Shown here piece after piece: positions 54,968 through 64,000 of a stretch of 64,000 bases of DNA; the first letter of the stretch is position 1; each line of letters begins with the position of its first letter. Location: positions 1 through 64,000 of the forward strand of contig QKJP01000066.1 in assembly GCA_003249255.1 (NCBI GenBank), written 5' to 3'. The DNA is from Bacteroidales bacterium. GTDB taxonomy: Bacteria > Bacteroidota > Bacteroidia > Bacteroidales > Marinilabiliaceae. Under the pieces are notes generated by a model. The model saw only the letters and a program-made list of their open reading frames with translations, was not told the DNA's origin and made no database searches. A program made the translations under genes and the position numbers.

Positions 54968-56380
54968 TTACTTCCCGATACAAAAATTTTTAAAAATATT
55001 CCCCAACACTTCATCCGTATTAATCTGCCCAGTAATCTCTCCCAAGTATTGCAAACACTCACGAATATCCTGCGCTACAAAATCACTGGCTAATCCGGAG
55101 TGTAAGCCATCATTCACCCGGTGAATAGCCTCCAAAGCCTTTTGTAAAGCCTCATAATGACGCACATTTGTTACAATCACTTCATCATTATCTACCGCAG
55201 CAAGGTTTACCGTTTTTAATAATTCAGCCGTTAAAGTATCAATGTTCGTTTGTTGTTTGGCCGAAATAGGTACAATCGCATCATTGTTAGAAAGTTCATT
55301 AAATACATTTCTCTTAAAACGGTCACTTGCTTCTTGGGCTGTAATTAAATCCGTTTTATTAATCGCCACAATCAATTGTTGATGTTCCTGCATACGGCCT
55401 TTAACATCGGCAATGGCTTCATGAACCTTTTCGTCTGAATCGTTCACATCTAGCATTAAAAGTACAATAGTAGCTTGTTTAAGTTTACTGTAGGTACGGT
55501 CAATACCAATGTTTTCGATGGTATCATCTGTTTTGCGAATACCGGCTGTATCGATAAAACGGAAAGTAATACCCTCAATATTTAAAGTATCCTCAATTAC
55601 ATCACGGGTCGTACCATGAATATCTGATACAATAGCTTTATCTTCTTGTAGTAAGGTGTTAAGTAGGGTTGATTTTCCGGCATTGGTATGACCAACAATG
55701 GCCACCGGAATTCCATTTTTAATGGCATTTCCTAAATCAAAAGACTTTACCAGTTTTGTCAGAAGCTTTTCAATTTTTTCAACCAGTTCGTTTAGTTGAG
55801 TGCGATCAGCAAATTCCACATCTTCTTCACTAAAATCTAGCTCCAATTCAATCAGAGAAATGAAACTCAGAAGATCCATTCTCAATTTCATCAGCTCATT
55901 CGAGAAACCTCCACGCATTTGTTGAAGTGCTACACGGCGAGCAGCTTCTGATTTAGAGTGGATTAAATCAGCAATGGCTTCAGCCTGCGAAAGGTCCATC
56001 TTACCATTTAGAAAGGCACGTTGGGTAAATTCTCCGGGAGTAGCCAAACGCGCACCGTTTCTAACAAGAAGTTGTAAGATCTGTTGCTGTATATAAGGCG
56101 CACCGTGGCATGCAATTTCCACAATATCCTCACCGGTAAAGGAGTGAGGTGCACGAAAAACAGATATCAAAACCTCGTCAATATCTTTTTCGCCATCGTA
56201 AATACTACCAAAGTGAACGGTATTAGCTTTTTGCTCAGCAATACGTTTTCCCTCTTTTACAGAACGGAATACTTTATCACAAACAGTAAAAGTATTTTCT
56301 CCGGCTATACGGATAACAGCAATGGCACCCATTCCTTGGGCGGTAGATATGGCGCAAATGGTTTCGTTGTAATCGTGCAT
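54968..56380 (-). CDS. mnmE: tRNA modification GTPase MnmE
   Basis: This protein has about 470 residues from MHDYNE at 56380, since the promoter box overlaps the longer start. Residues 1-120 are the formyl-THF-binding TrmE_N domain. The G domain has GHTNAGKSTLLNTLL (P-loop), DTAGIRKTDDTIENIG and NKTD. The last four residues CIGK carry the conserved Cys. With MnmG it modifies the U34 wobble base of tRNAs. This housekeeping gene marks the right edge of the accessory island. Confidence 0.96.
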   Translation of the reverse strand: MHDYNETICAISTAQGMGAIAVIRIAGENTFTVCDKVFRSVKEGKRIAEQKANTVHFGSIYDGEKDIDEVLISVFRAPHSFTGEDIVEIACHGAPYIQQQILQLLVRNGARLATPGEFTQRAFLNGKMDLSQAEAIADLIHSKSEAARRVALQQMRGGFSNELMKLRMDLLSFISLIELELDFSEEDVEFADRTQLNELVEKIEKLLTKLVKSFDLGNAIKNGIPVAIVGHTNAGKSTLLNTLLQEDKAIVSDIHGTTRDVIEDTLNIEGITFRFIDTAGIRKTDDTIENIGIDRTYSKLKQATIVLLMLDVNDSDEKVHEAIADVKGRMQEHQQLIVAINKTDLITAQEASDRFKRNVFNELSNNDAIVPISAKQQTNIDTLTAELLKTVNLAAVDNDEVIVTNVRHYEALQKALEAIHRVNDGLHSGLASDFVAQDIRECLQYLGEITGQINTDEVLGNIFKNFCIGK

Positions 56381-56395
56381 TGTAATTGTTTTGCG

Positions 56396-56403
56396 CAAAG
56401 GTA
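56396..56403 (-). promoter_or_regulatory. -7 box (TACCTTTG) for mnmE
   Basis: An exact TAnnTTTG match lies 16 bp upstream of the preferred mnmE ATG. Confidence 0.55.
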
Positions 56404-56719
56404 GTTTTTAATGGTGATTGCTCACGAATTTCTTCTTTAATAATCTAAATTCAAGAATTAATTAATCTTCAAACAATAGAACAAACAAGGTAAATAGTCT
56501 GTGATTTTAAATCTAAATAATTCCTTCATTATAGTATGCCCTGTGTTAAATCAGTCTAAACTGGAATATTCCTATTGCCAAATTTTCTTCACAATTCATT
56601 AACTTATAAGTCAGTTTTAACCAGAATTAATCTATTGTTTAGATTCATTTACGGTTCATCAGCTTATGAAGCGTTAGACTTGTATTGAAAAAATTATGTC
56701 TAATAGTAACTAGGAAAAA
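56404..56719. other. Intergenic stretch between divergent mnmE and nuclease genes
   Basis: About 316 bp, AT-rich. Two loosely similar segments (TTCATTAACTTATAAG and TTCATCAGCTTATGAAG) are about 60 bp apart. No gene and no clear -7 box for the plus-strand gene were found. Confidence 0.4.
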
Positions 56720-59700
56720 ATGTTTAAACGATTTCTCTTGCAAGGATTAGCACTAATCCTTTTTAACACGAGTTTTTTTGCAAATTCAGCAATTTCAAAT
56801 ATTGTTTTTATTGCGGACTTCAATGACTGTGAAGCCATTGTGACCTCAGGCTGGTCTATATATAGTGTAGCCTCAAACAAAGACTGGAGTTGTACAGCAG
56901 ATGGCCGTGGAGCGTCGGGACAAAGTGGAGATGCCGCTCTTGAAATAAATGGATACGGAGCAGATGTAGCTTCAGAAGATTGGTTAATTACTCCAGCCTT
57001 GAGCTTTGAAGAAGGAAAAAATTACATCCTAAACTTCAATTCAATGCTTAAATACAGTGGTCCGGCACTTCAGGTGCTTTATTCAACAAATTATACCGGC
57101 GAAGAAGATCCAAATAACGCTGAATGGACACTTCATGAAGAAGCAACAGCAGCGGTAGCATCAGGTAATTCTTATGATTATATTAATTCCGGCAATATCA
57201 GTCTGAAAGGTATAACTGGTGATGTATATATAGCCTTTAAATATACATCAACCGGTACCGGTGCCGGAACTGGTGGTTTTTATCGCATTGATGATGTGGT
57301 AATCAAGTCCAATGTACTGATTCATGAAAACTTTAATAATTATTGTGAAAATGGAGATTTTGCTGTTCAAGGATGGAGTGTACAGAGTATTGGAACAGAT
57401 GGTTTAATAACATGCAGTTCTGATGGCTTCGAAAAACCAACCGGGGATTATTCTCTTAAGGCCAATGGATATAGCGTTGGTGCCGGACAGGCTTGGGTTA
57501 TTTCGCCATTGTTAGCACTGGGAGTTGATGATTTTGTAATCACCTTTGCTTCAAAAGTGCAGTACGATGGACCAATGCCAATCATGGTGTTTTCAACCGA
57601 TTACGATGGAATAAGCGATCCTACTACCTTTAACTGGACTGAAATTACCGAAGGAAGTAATGCCATTTCACCCTCCTTTGCAAAGTCAGAAGAAATTGAT
57701 TTGTCATTTATTAATAAAGATGCTTACATCGGATTTAAATATGTTTCTGAAGGTGCATCCAGCGGTCAAAGCCGTATGTTTTTATTGGATGAATTTCATA
57801 TTTCTACGCCGGAGCCTATTAATGATGGAGGAAGTGTTAATATTACTATGATTCAGGGCGAAGGAGATGAATCACCATATATCAATTCGAAGGTAACTGT
57901 ACAGGGGATAGTAACTGCTGTTTTTAATGGGGTAGAACCTTATGAAGGTGCCGGATACACAGGTACAGTTAACGGGTTTTATATGCAAGATGTTGATGGT
58001 GATGGAAATGAAAAAACATCCGATGCCATTTATGTTTATACAACTCAAGAAGTGTCCAAAGGTGACATGGTGGAAGTAAGTGCAACGGTAACCGAATATT
58101 TTAATTTAACCGAACTGAAAGATGTCAGTCATCTCAAAGTGCTTTCGTCAGATAATGATATACCGACTCCTGTTACTATTAAGCTTCCTTTGGCATCCAA
58201 AGAAGAGTTTGAGCAATACGAGAGCATGTTAGTTACTTTTACCGATGAATTAACAGTAACAGAGAACCGTAACGTGGGTAAATATGGTGAATTAAGATTG
58301 TCTGCCAATGGTATTCTTTATCAGCCAACCCAACAAGTAGATCCCAATGATGCCAATCGTGATGGAAACACAACGAGTGGATCATCCAATGTTGATGCAG
58401 TAAATGCTTACCGCAAGAATATAGGAGGAAATAACTTTGTGTTGGATGATGCCCGTACCGGCTCAAATTTATCTCCAATCCCATACATCAATGCCAATAA
58501 TACAGTACCTGCAGGATCAACAGTGGAGGGATTAACCGGAATATTAACCTATGGTTTCAACGAATACCGGGTTTATCCAGTAGAAAAACCAGAATTTTCT
58601 TATGCCACTCGTGAAAGCGTACCAAGTGTTGGAGACGCTACATTAAAAGTTGTCACCTTTAATGTGTTGAATTACTTTAATGGAGATGGTAGGGGTGGAG
58701 GATTCCCAACTTCGCGCGGAGCTAAAACGCTTGATGATTTTGAAAAACAAGCACAGAAAATTGTTTCAGCACTTACAGCTATCAATGGTGATGTGATAGG
58801 TTTAATGGAGATAGAAAATGATGATGACAATGGTTACAGTGCCATCGAGCATTTAACAAATGCCATCAATTCTGAATTGGGAGCAAATGCTTATGATTAC
58901 ATTTCAACAGGAAGAATTAAATCTGCCGATGGTTCTGCCGATGAAATAAAAGTAGGTCTTCTTTACAACAAAACAACAGTAGATGCTATTGGCGAATATG
59001 CGATTTTAGACAATAACTTCTCAGTCAATTTTAATGATATAAAGAACCGCCCTGCTTTAGCTCAAACTTTTAAAGAGAAAGTTACCGGCGAGACATTTAC
59101 TGTGGTGGTAAATCATTTTAAATCTAAAGGTTCCGATTGTGATGCCATAGGTGATCCGGATAATAATGATGGTCAGGGAAATTGCAGTGCTACCAGAACA
59201 TTAGCAGCAGAAACTTTGGCTGAATGGTTAGCTCATGATCCCACCAATTGTTTAGACGATGATTATCTGGTTATTGGTGATTTAAACTCTTATGCCCAAG
59301 AAGATCCGATAGATATGTTCCAATCAAAAGGTTTTGTTAATTTATTAAATGAAGAGGATTACTCTTATTTTTTTGATGGACAGGCCGGTAATTTAGATTA
59401 TGGTATCGCAAACGAATCAATGTTGGCACAAGTGATAGACACTAAAGTATGGCATATTAACTCAATCGAGCCATCTATGTTGGGATACGATCAAGCGGGA
59501 GATATGTATGTCGCAGATCCTTATCGTTCATCAGATCACGATCCAGTTATCATAGGATTAAAATTAAATAATGGAGATGGTTTACCTGTTTCTGTTGAAA
59601 ATGTAAAGCAGTCAAATGATATTCAGGTTTATCCAATCCCACTTGAAAACAAACTAAATGTTAAAATTAACAGTGGTGAGAATAAATCAGTCGAAATAAT

Positions 59701-59857
59701 GGTGGTCAATACATTAGGTGAACAAGTTATTCGTACAAGTTTAACCTTATCTGTAGGTTCAAATGTTATTTCAGAATCATTCCATGAGTTTGGTCGTGGA
59801 GTTTATATCCTTAAGATCCCTGAATTGGACTTTACTACCAAAGTTGTGAAACATTAG
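56720..59857 (+). CDS. Large secreted ExeM/NucH-like nuclease with T9SS domain
   Basis: This protein has 1045 residues. A signal peptide (about 1-24) is followed by two related beta-sandwich, 'choice-of-anchor J'-like domains (about 30-195 and 200-370). An OB-fold-type region follows (about 375-510; INSKVTVQGIVTAVF). The endonuclease/exonuclease/phosphatase domain spans about 640-950, with TFNVLNYFNGDG, LMEIENDDD, VVNHFKSKG, GDLNSYAQEDP and SSDHDPVI supplying the metal and His residues. A T9SS sorting domain ends it (VYPIPLENKLNVKI). It should be secreted and degrade extracellular DNA. The carbohydrate- or surface-binding role of the N-terminal pair is inferred. Confidence 0.9.
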   Translation: MFKRFLLQGLALILFNTSFFANSAISNIVFIADFNDCEAIVTSGWSIYSVASNKDWSCTADGRGASGQSGDAALEINGYGADVASEDWLITPALSFEEGKNYILNFNSMLKYSGPALQVLYSTNYTGEEDPNNAEWTLHEEATAAVASGNSYDYINSGNISLKGITGDVYIAFKYTSTGTGAGTGGFYRIDDVVIKSNVLIHENFNNYCENGDFAVQGWSVQSIGTDGLITCSSDGFEKPTGDYSLKANGYSVGAGQAWVISPLLALGVDDFVITFASKVQYDGPMPIMVFSTDYDGISDPTTFNWTEITEGSNAISPSFAKSEEIDLSFINKDAYIGFKYVSEGASSGQSRMFLLDEFHISTPEPINDGGSVNITMIQGEGDESPYINSKVTVQGIVTAVFNGVEPYEGAGYTGTVNGFYMQDVDGDGNEKTSDAIYVYTTQEVSKGDMVEVSATVTEYFNLTELKDVSHLKVLSSDNDIPTPVTIKLPLASKEEFEQYESMLVTFTDELTVTENRNVGKYGELRLSANGILYQPTQQVDPNDANRDGNTTSGSSNVDAVNAYRKNIGGNNFVLDDARTGSNLSPIPYINANNTVPAGSTVEGLTGILTYGFNEYRVYPVEKPEFSYATRESVPSVGDATLKVVTFNVLNYFNGDGRGGGFPTSRGAKTLDDFEKQAQKIVSALTAINGDVIGLMEIENDDDNGYSAIEHLTNAINSELGANAYDYISTGRIKSADGSADEIKVGLLYNKTTVDAIGEYAILDNNFSVNFNDIKNRPALAQTFKEKVTGETFTVVVNHFKSKGSDCDAIGDPDNNDGQGNCSATRTLAAETLAEWLAHDPTNCLDDDYLVIGDLNSYAQEDPIDMFQSKGFVNLLNEEDYSYFFDGQAGNLDYGIANESMLAQVIDTKVWHINSIEPSMLGYDQAGDMYVADPYRSSDHDPVIIGLKLNNGDGLPVSVENVKQSNDIQVYPIPLENKLNVKINSGENKSVEIMVVNTLGEQVIRTSLTLSVGSNVISESFHEFGRGVYILKIPELDFTTKVVKH

Positions 59858-59877
59858 ATTGTGTTGAGTTTTTAGAA

Positions 59878-59917
59878 TAAAACCCCGGAAGCTTAGTTTC
59901 TGGGGTTTTGTTTTTTA
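59878..59917 (+). terminator. Rho-independent terminator after the nuclease gene
   Basis: AAAACCCCGGAA pairs with TTCTGGGGTTTT (one bulge) around a short loop, followed by a T-run, 20 bp after the stop codon. Confidence 0.85.
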
Positions 59918-60679
59918 TGATTTTGTTTAAAAGGGCTAATTAAATGGGTGTCAGTAGATGTAATTGTTTTGATTTTGAAATGAGCCCCTGTTTTGAATGA
60001 GGTTGGGATTGATGCGAATGTTTTTTTTCATGTGAATTAAAAAAAAATAATACTTTTATCGCGTCAAAAGGTTTTTATTGATAATTTTTATCAATTAGGG
60101 GTTGTTATAATAATTAGGATGATGTCGAATTAATCGACATTAGCTTCCATTAACGAAAAACTCGTTTGGGCTTATATGTGATTATTAGTTTTGATTTTAA
60201 CTGATGATTGCGTGCCCTTTAAATGAGCTGTTTTCGATATTTCCCAATGATAATAGTTTTAAAACCAATGAATTGTGATCTGATGATTGCACATAACGTG
60301 TGCAGATTATCTGAAATTTAATGCTTTTACCTTTTCTAAATCCTTAAAAATAATAAATATTATCTCCTCTAGAATGTAGGGGTGTGATTGTAATAATTGT
60401 TTATATGTTAGGTTATGATTGGCTTGGTTCTGAAAGTTTTACATTTCAGTCCATGATAAGAGCAGTTGAGTCACATTTTTTTTTAATTATATGGAACAAG
60501 GAATAATTTTAGAGCATCAAAATAAATCAAAATAAAAAACAAGCAAGTTCAGCTACATATTTTTATTTCTAAAAAGGTAAAGTACAGTTTGTAAGAAAAT
60601 ACCCACAGGAGAAATCTTGTGGTGATCAATGGGAAGGCTTTCTTGCAAAAAAGAAATTTAGGGTAGTAATCTAAAAATT
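59918..60679. other. Long leader/intergenic region before V-ATPase operon
   Basis: About 760 bp of AT-rich DNA without a supportable gene. It presumably carries the operon promoter. No exact TAnnTTTG box was found close to the start; a near match (TACAGTTTG) lies about 90 bp upstream. A weak CCACA/TGTGG hairpin lies at about 60603-60622. Confidence 0.4.
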
Positions 60680-62455
60680 ATGAATAGCGAAAAAATGAAA
60701 AGGAAAGGAACTCTTATTGCCATCCAGGATTCGTTGGTGAAAGCCAGGTTTTTTGATGATGTGATAATGGGAGAAACTGCAGAAATTGCAGTCGACGGAA
60801 AATCTCTCTCCGCAGAGGTTTTGCAAATTCAACCCGATCCTAAAAATGCCGATGCAGGTATTGTAGAAATGCAGGTTTTCGAAGATTTAACCGGTGCACT
60901 CATAGGTGACGAGGTGGTCTTTACGGGTAAACCGCTTTCGGTACTTTTGGGCCCGGGATTGTTAACCAGTGTGTGGGACGGATTACAGAATCCTTTGTAC
61001 AAATTAAGTGAGGAAGACCCTTACTTAAAACCGGGTATGAAAGCCCCTGCATTGGACGAAACTGCACTGTGGGTTTTTACACCCTCTGTAAAAGTTGGAG
61101 ATACTGTTTCGGGAGGTGACGCCATTGGTGCCGTACCGGAAGGTAAATTGAACCACAAAATATTGGTTCCCTTCGATTTCGGTAAATGCAAAGTTGAGAG
61201 CATCATCGAAAAAAGCTCGGTAAACATTACTCAAACCGTAGCAGTTGTTTCTGACGAACAAGGAAAACAGCACGAGTTAAAATTAGTTTTTCGTCAGCCT
61301 GTAAAATCACCTATTCCATTTAAAGCAAGAGCGATTCCTACCGAAACTATTTCAACAGGAGTGCGTGTTATCGACCTATTGGCACCTGTGGGTTACGGCG
61401 GTACAGTTGGTAATCCGGGGCCATTTGGAGCCGGTAAAACGGTATTACAGCACTGCTTGTGTAAATATGCCTTGGCCGATATCATCATTATGGCGGCTTG
61501 TGGTGAGCGCGCCGGTGAGGCGGTAGAGGTATTTAAAGAATTTGCCGAGTTGAAAGACCCTTCATCAGGTGAGTCTTTAATGAACCGCATGTGTATTTTT
61601 GGTAACACCAGTTCGATGCCGGTTGCGGCTCGTGAGGCCAGTGTATTTATTGCTTTAACAGTAGGGGAGTATTACCGTTACCAAGGCTATAACGTGGTGT
61701 TATTGGCCGATTCTACATCGCGTTGGGCACAGGCGCTTCGTGAGCGTAGTGGTCGTCAGGGAGATATTCCGGGACCTGAAGCGTTTCCAATGGATATTCC
61801 GGATCAGATAAAAGGGATGTACCAGCGTGCCGGTGCCGACAGAGGTACTGGTGGTTCGTTAACATTTATCGGAACCGTTTCACCTGCGGGAGGTAACTTT
61901 CAAGAGCCGGTTACTCAGGCAACAATGGATTCTACCGGAGGTTTCTGGGGCTTATCTCAAGATCGGGCTGATGCTAAAAAATACCCTGCTATCGACCCAT
62001 TGGTGTATACCAACTCGGTTTACGATAGTTTTATTTCGTGGGAACACCGACAAGATATGGTAGATATCTTACACGAAGCAAACGACATTGATCAGACCAT
62101 TAGTACAATAGGGTTAAAAAAAGTACCCGTTGAAAAATATATTCAGTATCAGAAAGGTTTAACGGTTGATTTTTGCGTCATGCAGCAAAATGCCTTTCAT
62201 GATGTAGATGCCTGTACTCGTCCTGAACGTCTAAAAGTGATTAATCAAGGTGTTCAAAATTTACTTAATTCTTCGATGGAATTTGACCGTGATGCAATGA
62301 ATGACGAAGAATTGAAGAGCATGATTAAAACGAAGTTCGATGAGTTACGTCAGTGGTGGAGAGATTGGAATTCGAATGCTGTTACAGACGAAGAAATTTC
62401 AACGCTGCCCGAAAAAATTGAAAAATTTGTAGCACAGGAGGAGTACGCACTATGA
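60680..62455 (+). CDS. ntpA: V/A-type ATPase catalytic subunit A
   Basis: This protein has 591 residues. It is the catalytic subunit of a V/A-type rotary ATPase coupling ATP to H+ or Na+ transport. The Walker A GPFGAGKTVLQHC, a bulge or non-homologous region characteristic of the A subunit (residues about 100-200), MAACGERAGEAVEVF, and LLADSTSRWAQALRE are all present. Its stop overlaps the start of subunit B (ATGA), so translation is coupled. Many Bacteroidota operons begin with subunit E, whereas here A comes first. Confidence 0.95.
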   Translation: MNSEKMKRKGTLIAIQDSLVKARFFDDVIMGETAEIAVDGKSLSAEVLQIQPDPKNADAGIVEMQVFEDLTGALIGDEVVFTGKPLSVLLGPGLLTSVWDGLQNPLYKLSEEDPYLKPGMKAPALDETALWVFTPSVKVGDTVSGGDAIGAVPEGKLNHKILVPFDFGKCKVESIIEKSSVNITQTVAVVSDEQGKQHELKLVFRQPVKSPIPFKARAIPTETISTGVRVIDLLAPVGYGGTVGNPGPFGAGKTVLQHCLCKYALADIIIMAACGERAGEAVEVFKEFAELKDPSSGESLMNRMCIFGNTSSMPVAAREASVFIALTVGEYYRYQGYNVVLLADSTSRWAQALRERSGRQGDIPGPEAFPMDIPDQIKGMYQRAGADRGTGGSLTFIGTVSPAGGNFQEPVTQATMDSTGGFWGLSQDRADAKKYPAIDPLVYTNSVYDSFISWEHRQDMVDILHEANDIDQTISTIGLKKVPVEKYIQYQKGLTVDFCVMQQNAFHDVDACTRPERLKVINQGVQNLLNSSMEFDRDAMNDEELKSMIKTKFDELRQWWRDWNSNAVTDEEISTLPEKIEKFVAQEEYAL

Positions 62456-63756
62456 TACGTAAAGAAATAAATAAAATAAGTGAAGTTGGCAAAGCGTTAA
62501 TCTCGGTAGAAGGTAACCCTGGTGTGGCTTTAAATCATGTGGTAGAGCTTTTAGAGGCAGATACTAACCAAAGTCTTTCCTTTGCCAAAGCCATTAATAT
62601 TACCGAAGATTCTACTCGTTTTCAGGTTTTTAACGGTACTGCCGGATTAAGCACCAAAACAAAAATCCGCATGCACGAGTTACCACTTACGGCCGGTTAC
62701 TCACCTAAAATGTTAGGACGTTGTTTCGATGGTATTGGTCAGGTTGCAGACGGTGGTCCTGAGGTGATTTTCGAAAAACAAGTTTCTACGCGTTTAGATA
62801 CTTTAAATCCGACTGTTCGTGAAGTGCCAAAGCAAGCATTATGGACGGGTATTCCAATGATTGATGTATTCAATACCTTGGTGAAATCGCAGAAAATTCC
62901 AATTTTCGCAGGTCCTACAGAGCCTTATAACCGTTTGCTTTCTCAAATTGCACAAGGAGCTTCGGCCGATGTGATTATTTTTGCCGGTATCGGACTTAAA
63001 TTTGATGAGTACGAGTACTTTAAAGAGCAATTATCTGCTTCGGGTAACATCGATAAAACCATCATGTTTACGCACTTAGCCGGCGATTCTCAGATTAAAG
63101 GTTTAATGTTACCGGATGTAGCATTGAGTGTGGCTCGCGAATTTGCCGACGATGGTAAAGATGTATTGGTGCTTTTAACCGATATGACTAACTGGTCGAA
63201 CATCCTACGTAACGTGGCCAACTACCAGGATATGATTCCTTCCTTACAAGGTTATCCGGGTTCTCTTTATTCCGAATTAGCGAAGCGATACGAGGTGGCT
63301 GCCGATATCGAAGGTAAAGGTTCCATTACCATTATCGGTGCAACAACTCTTGAATCCTTAGAAGACCCTGTGCCTGATAACACCGGTTACATCACCGAAG
63401 GACAGTTCTTTTTAGAAAATGGCAAGCTTAAATTAGCTCGTTCTCTATCTCGATTAAAGCAAGGTGTAAACGGTAAAACCCGTAACGACCACCGTGCTAT
63501 CATGACTGCCATGGCTTCGTTATTAGCCGATGCCGAAAAAGCTTACGAAGCTTCGGAAGTAGGTGCTGCAAACGATGCTTTTTCTCAAAAACTACTTCGC
63601 TACCGTGCTGATTTTATCGAGCACATCGAAGAGCCTTTTGGTGAACCAATTGAGCTGGAACCGGCCTTAGATAAATGTTGGGACATCTTGAAAAAACATT
63701 TCGAGCCAACAGAAACCGGTTTAAGTAAACAGCTTATTGAGCAGTATTGGAATTAA
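62452..63756 (+). CDS. ntpB: V/A-type ATPase subunit B
   Basis: This protein has 434 residues. It is the regulatory, non-catalytic nucleotide-binding subunit. It lacks a Walker A lysine motif, as expected, and has the B-subunit segments GRCFDGIGQVADGG, PIFAGPTEPYNRLLSQIAQG and VLLTDMTNWSNILRN. It is overlapped by 4 bp with subunit A. A hairpin repeat and 139 bp separate it from the next gene. Confidence 0.95.
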   Translation: MIRKEINKISEVGKALISVEGNPGVALNHVVELLEADTNQSLSFAKAINITEDSTRFQVFNGTAGLSTKTKIRMHELPLTAGYSPKMLGRCFDGIGQVADGGPEVIFEKQVSTRLDTLNPTVREVPKQALWTGIPMIDVFNTLVKSQKIPIFAGPTEPYNRLLSQIAQGASADVIIFAGIGLKFDEYEYFKEQLSASGNIDKTIMFTHLAGDSQIKGLMLPDVALSVAREFADDGKDVLVLLTDMTNWSNILRNVANYQDMIPSLQGYPGSLYSELAKRYEVAADIEGKGSITIIGATTLESLEDPVPDNTGYITEGQFFLENGKLKLARSLSRLKQGVNGKTRNDHRAIMTAMASLLADAEKAYEASEVGAANDAFSQKLLRYRADFIEHIEEPFGEPIELEPALDKCWDILKKHFEPTETGLSKQLIEQYWN

Positions 63757-63770
63757 GAGTTAGTTCGGAG

Positions 63771-63788
63771 CCCCGATAGCTATCGGGG
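63771..63788. repeat. 18-bp perfect palindrome (CCCCGATAGCTATCGGGG)
   Basis: The palindrome lies in the 139-bp gap after subunit B. It is related to the imperfect copy at 24834-24851. A dispersed Bacteroidota intergenic hairpin is the likeliest identity. In an operon it could also act as a partial terminator or mRNA stabiliser. Confidence 0.75.
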
Positions 63789-63895
63789 GAAGTCCGTAGT
63801 CCGAGATTTCCAGGTAGGAGAAAAATTATCTATGAGCTATGAACATCTAATAGCTAACAGCTAGAAGCTCAAAAATAGCCGTAAAACAAATACCA

Positions 63896-64000
63896 ATGAG
63901 TAATAAAGAAAATCTGGAAGGCATTGTAGCCAAGCTTAAGGAGCAAGGCATTAATGCCGGAGAAGCAGAAAAACAACGTATCATTGAGGCTGCCAAGAAA
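63896..64000 (+). CDS. Probable V/A-type ATPase subunit E, N-terminus (cut by window edge)
   Basis: An ATG at 63896 opens a frame running to the window end (35 codons): MSNKENLEGIVAKLKEQG, then GEAEKQRIIEAAKK. The Lys/Glu/Ala-rich helical start with a G-x-x-x-A-E register resembles the peripheral-stalk subunit E. Its position after A and B supports a stalk subunit. Too short to be certain; subunit D or another stalk protein is possible. Confidence 0.55.
   Translation, partial: MSNKENLEGIVAKLKEQGINAGEAEKQRIIEAAKK

Noticed and set aside
1-64000. tRNA, rRNA or known riboswitch
   Set aside because: No cloverleaf with a GGTTCGAATCC-like T-arm and no rRNA-like sequence was seen in the intergenic regions read by eye; this does not replace a covariance-model search.

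Overview
The window reads as a chromosomal segment of a low-GC Bacteroidota, probably a marine or sediment member of class Bacteroidia (Marinilabiliales-like). This rests on several independent signs. Upstream regions carry the TAnnTTTG -7 box typical of the phylum. Two secreted enzymes end in type IX secretion (T9SS) sorting domains. A V/A-type rotary ATPase operon is present. Intergenic DNA is full of short hairpin repeats. The placement below phylum is inference. No rRNA, tRNA or CRISPR array was recognised.

Layout. (a) 1-13.4 kb: a membrane protein with a decayed paralogue fragment, a large SNF2 helicase, a lone IS1595-type transposase, a response regulator with a SpoIIE phosphatase output, a FlK-like thioesterase, an AEC transporter, a RibD/DHFR-like reductase and an SF1B helicase preceded by a 21-bp-period array. 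(b) 13.5-16.9 kb: an envelope cluster of a DUF481-like protein, a lipoprotein with a C-terminal zinc ribbon, an SPFH/YdjI-like protein with a GYF_2 tail and a small secreted Cys/His protein. (c) 17.2-33.8 kb: mainly housekeeping, with AddB-like nuclease, sucA and sucB, beta-carbonic anhydrase, TrkH, a DUF1275 protein, a second SNF2 helicase and an atypical SDR.

(d) 33.9-54.9 kb: an accessory island. It holds a PcfJ-like protein, two paralogous WYL regulators, a UVR-motif protein, an HNH endonuclease, a tight recD-recC-recB operon, a RAYT transposase, a NERD-helicase fusion, a GH5 enzyme and several unknowns. It also holds at least four decayed genes: a probable HsdR tail, a gene with one internal TGA, a truncated duplicate and a frameshifted paralogue fragment. 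Palindromes lie in front of recD, the second WYL gene and the NERD helicase, and a pair of similar sites lies between the UVR and HNH genes. (e) 55-64 kb: mnmE, a large T9SS-secreted ExeM/NucH-like nuclease, and the start of a V-ATPase operon (A, B, then a probable E at the edge).

The most system-like feature is the RecBCD island. A complete RecBCD sits between two WYL regulators and other nucleases, in a genome that also carries AddB. This suggests a WYL-controlled DNA-processing or anti-phage locus. The genes and their order are read directly. The defence role and the regulatory wiring are inference.
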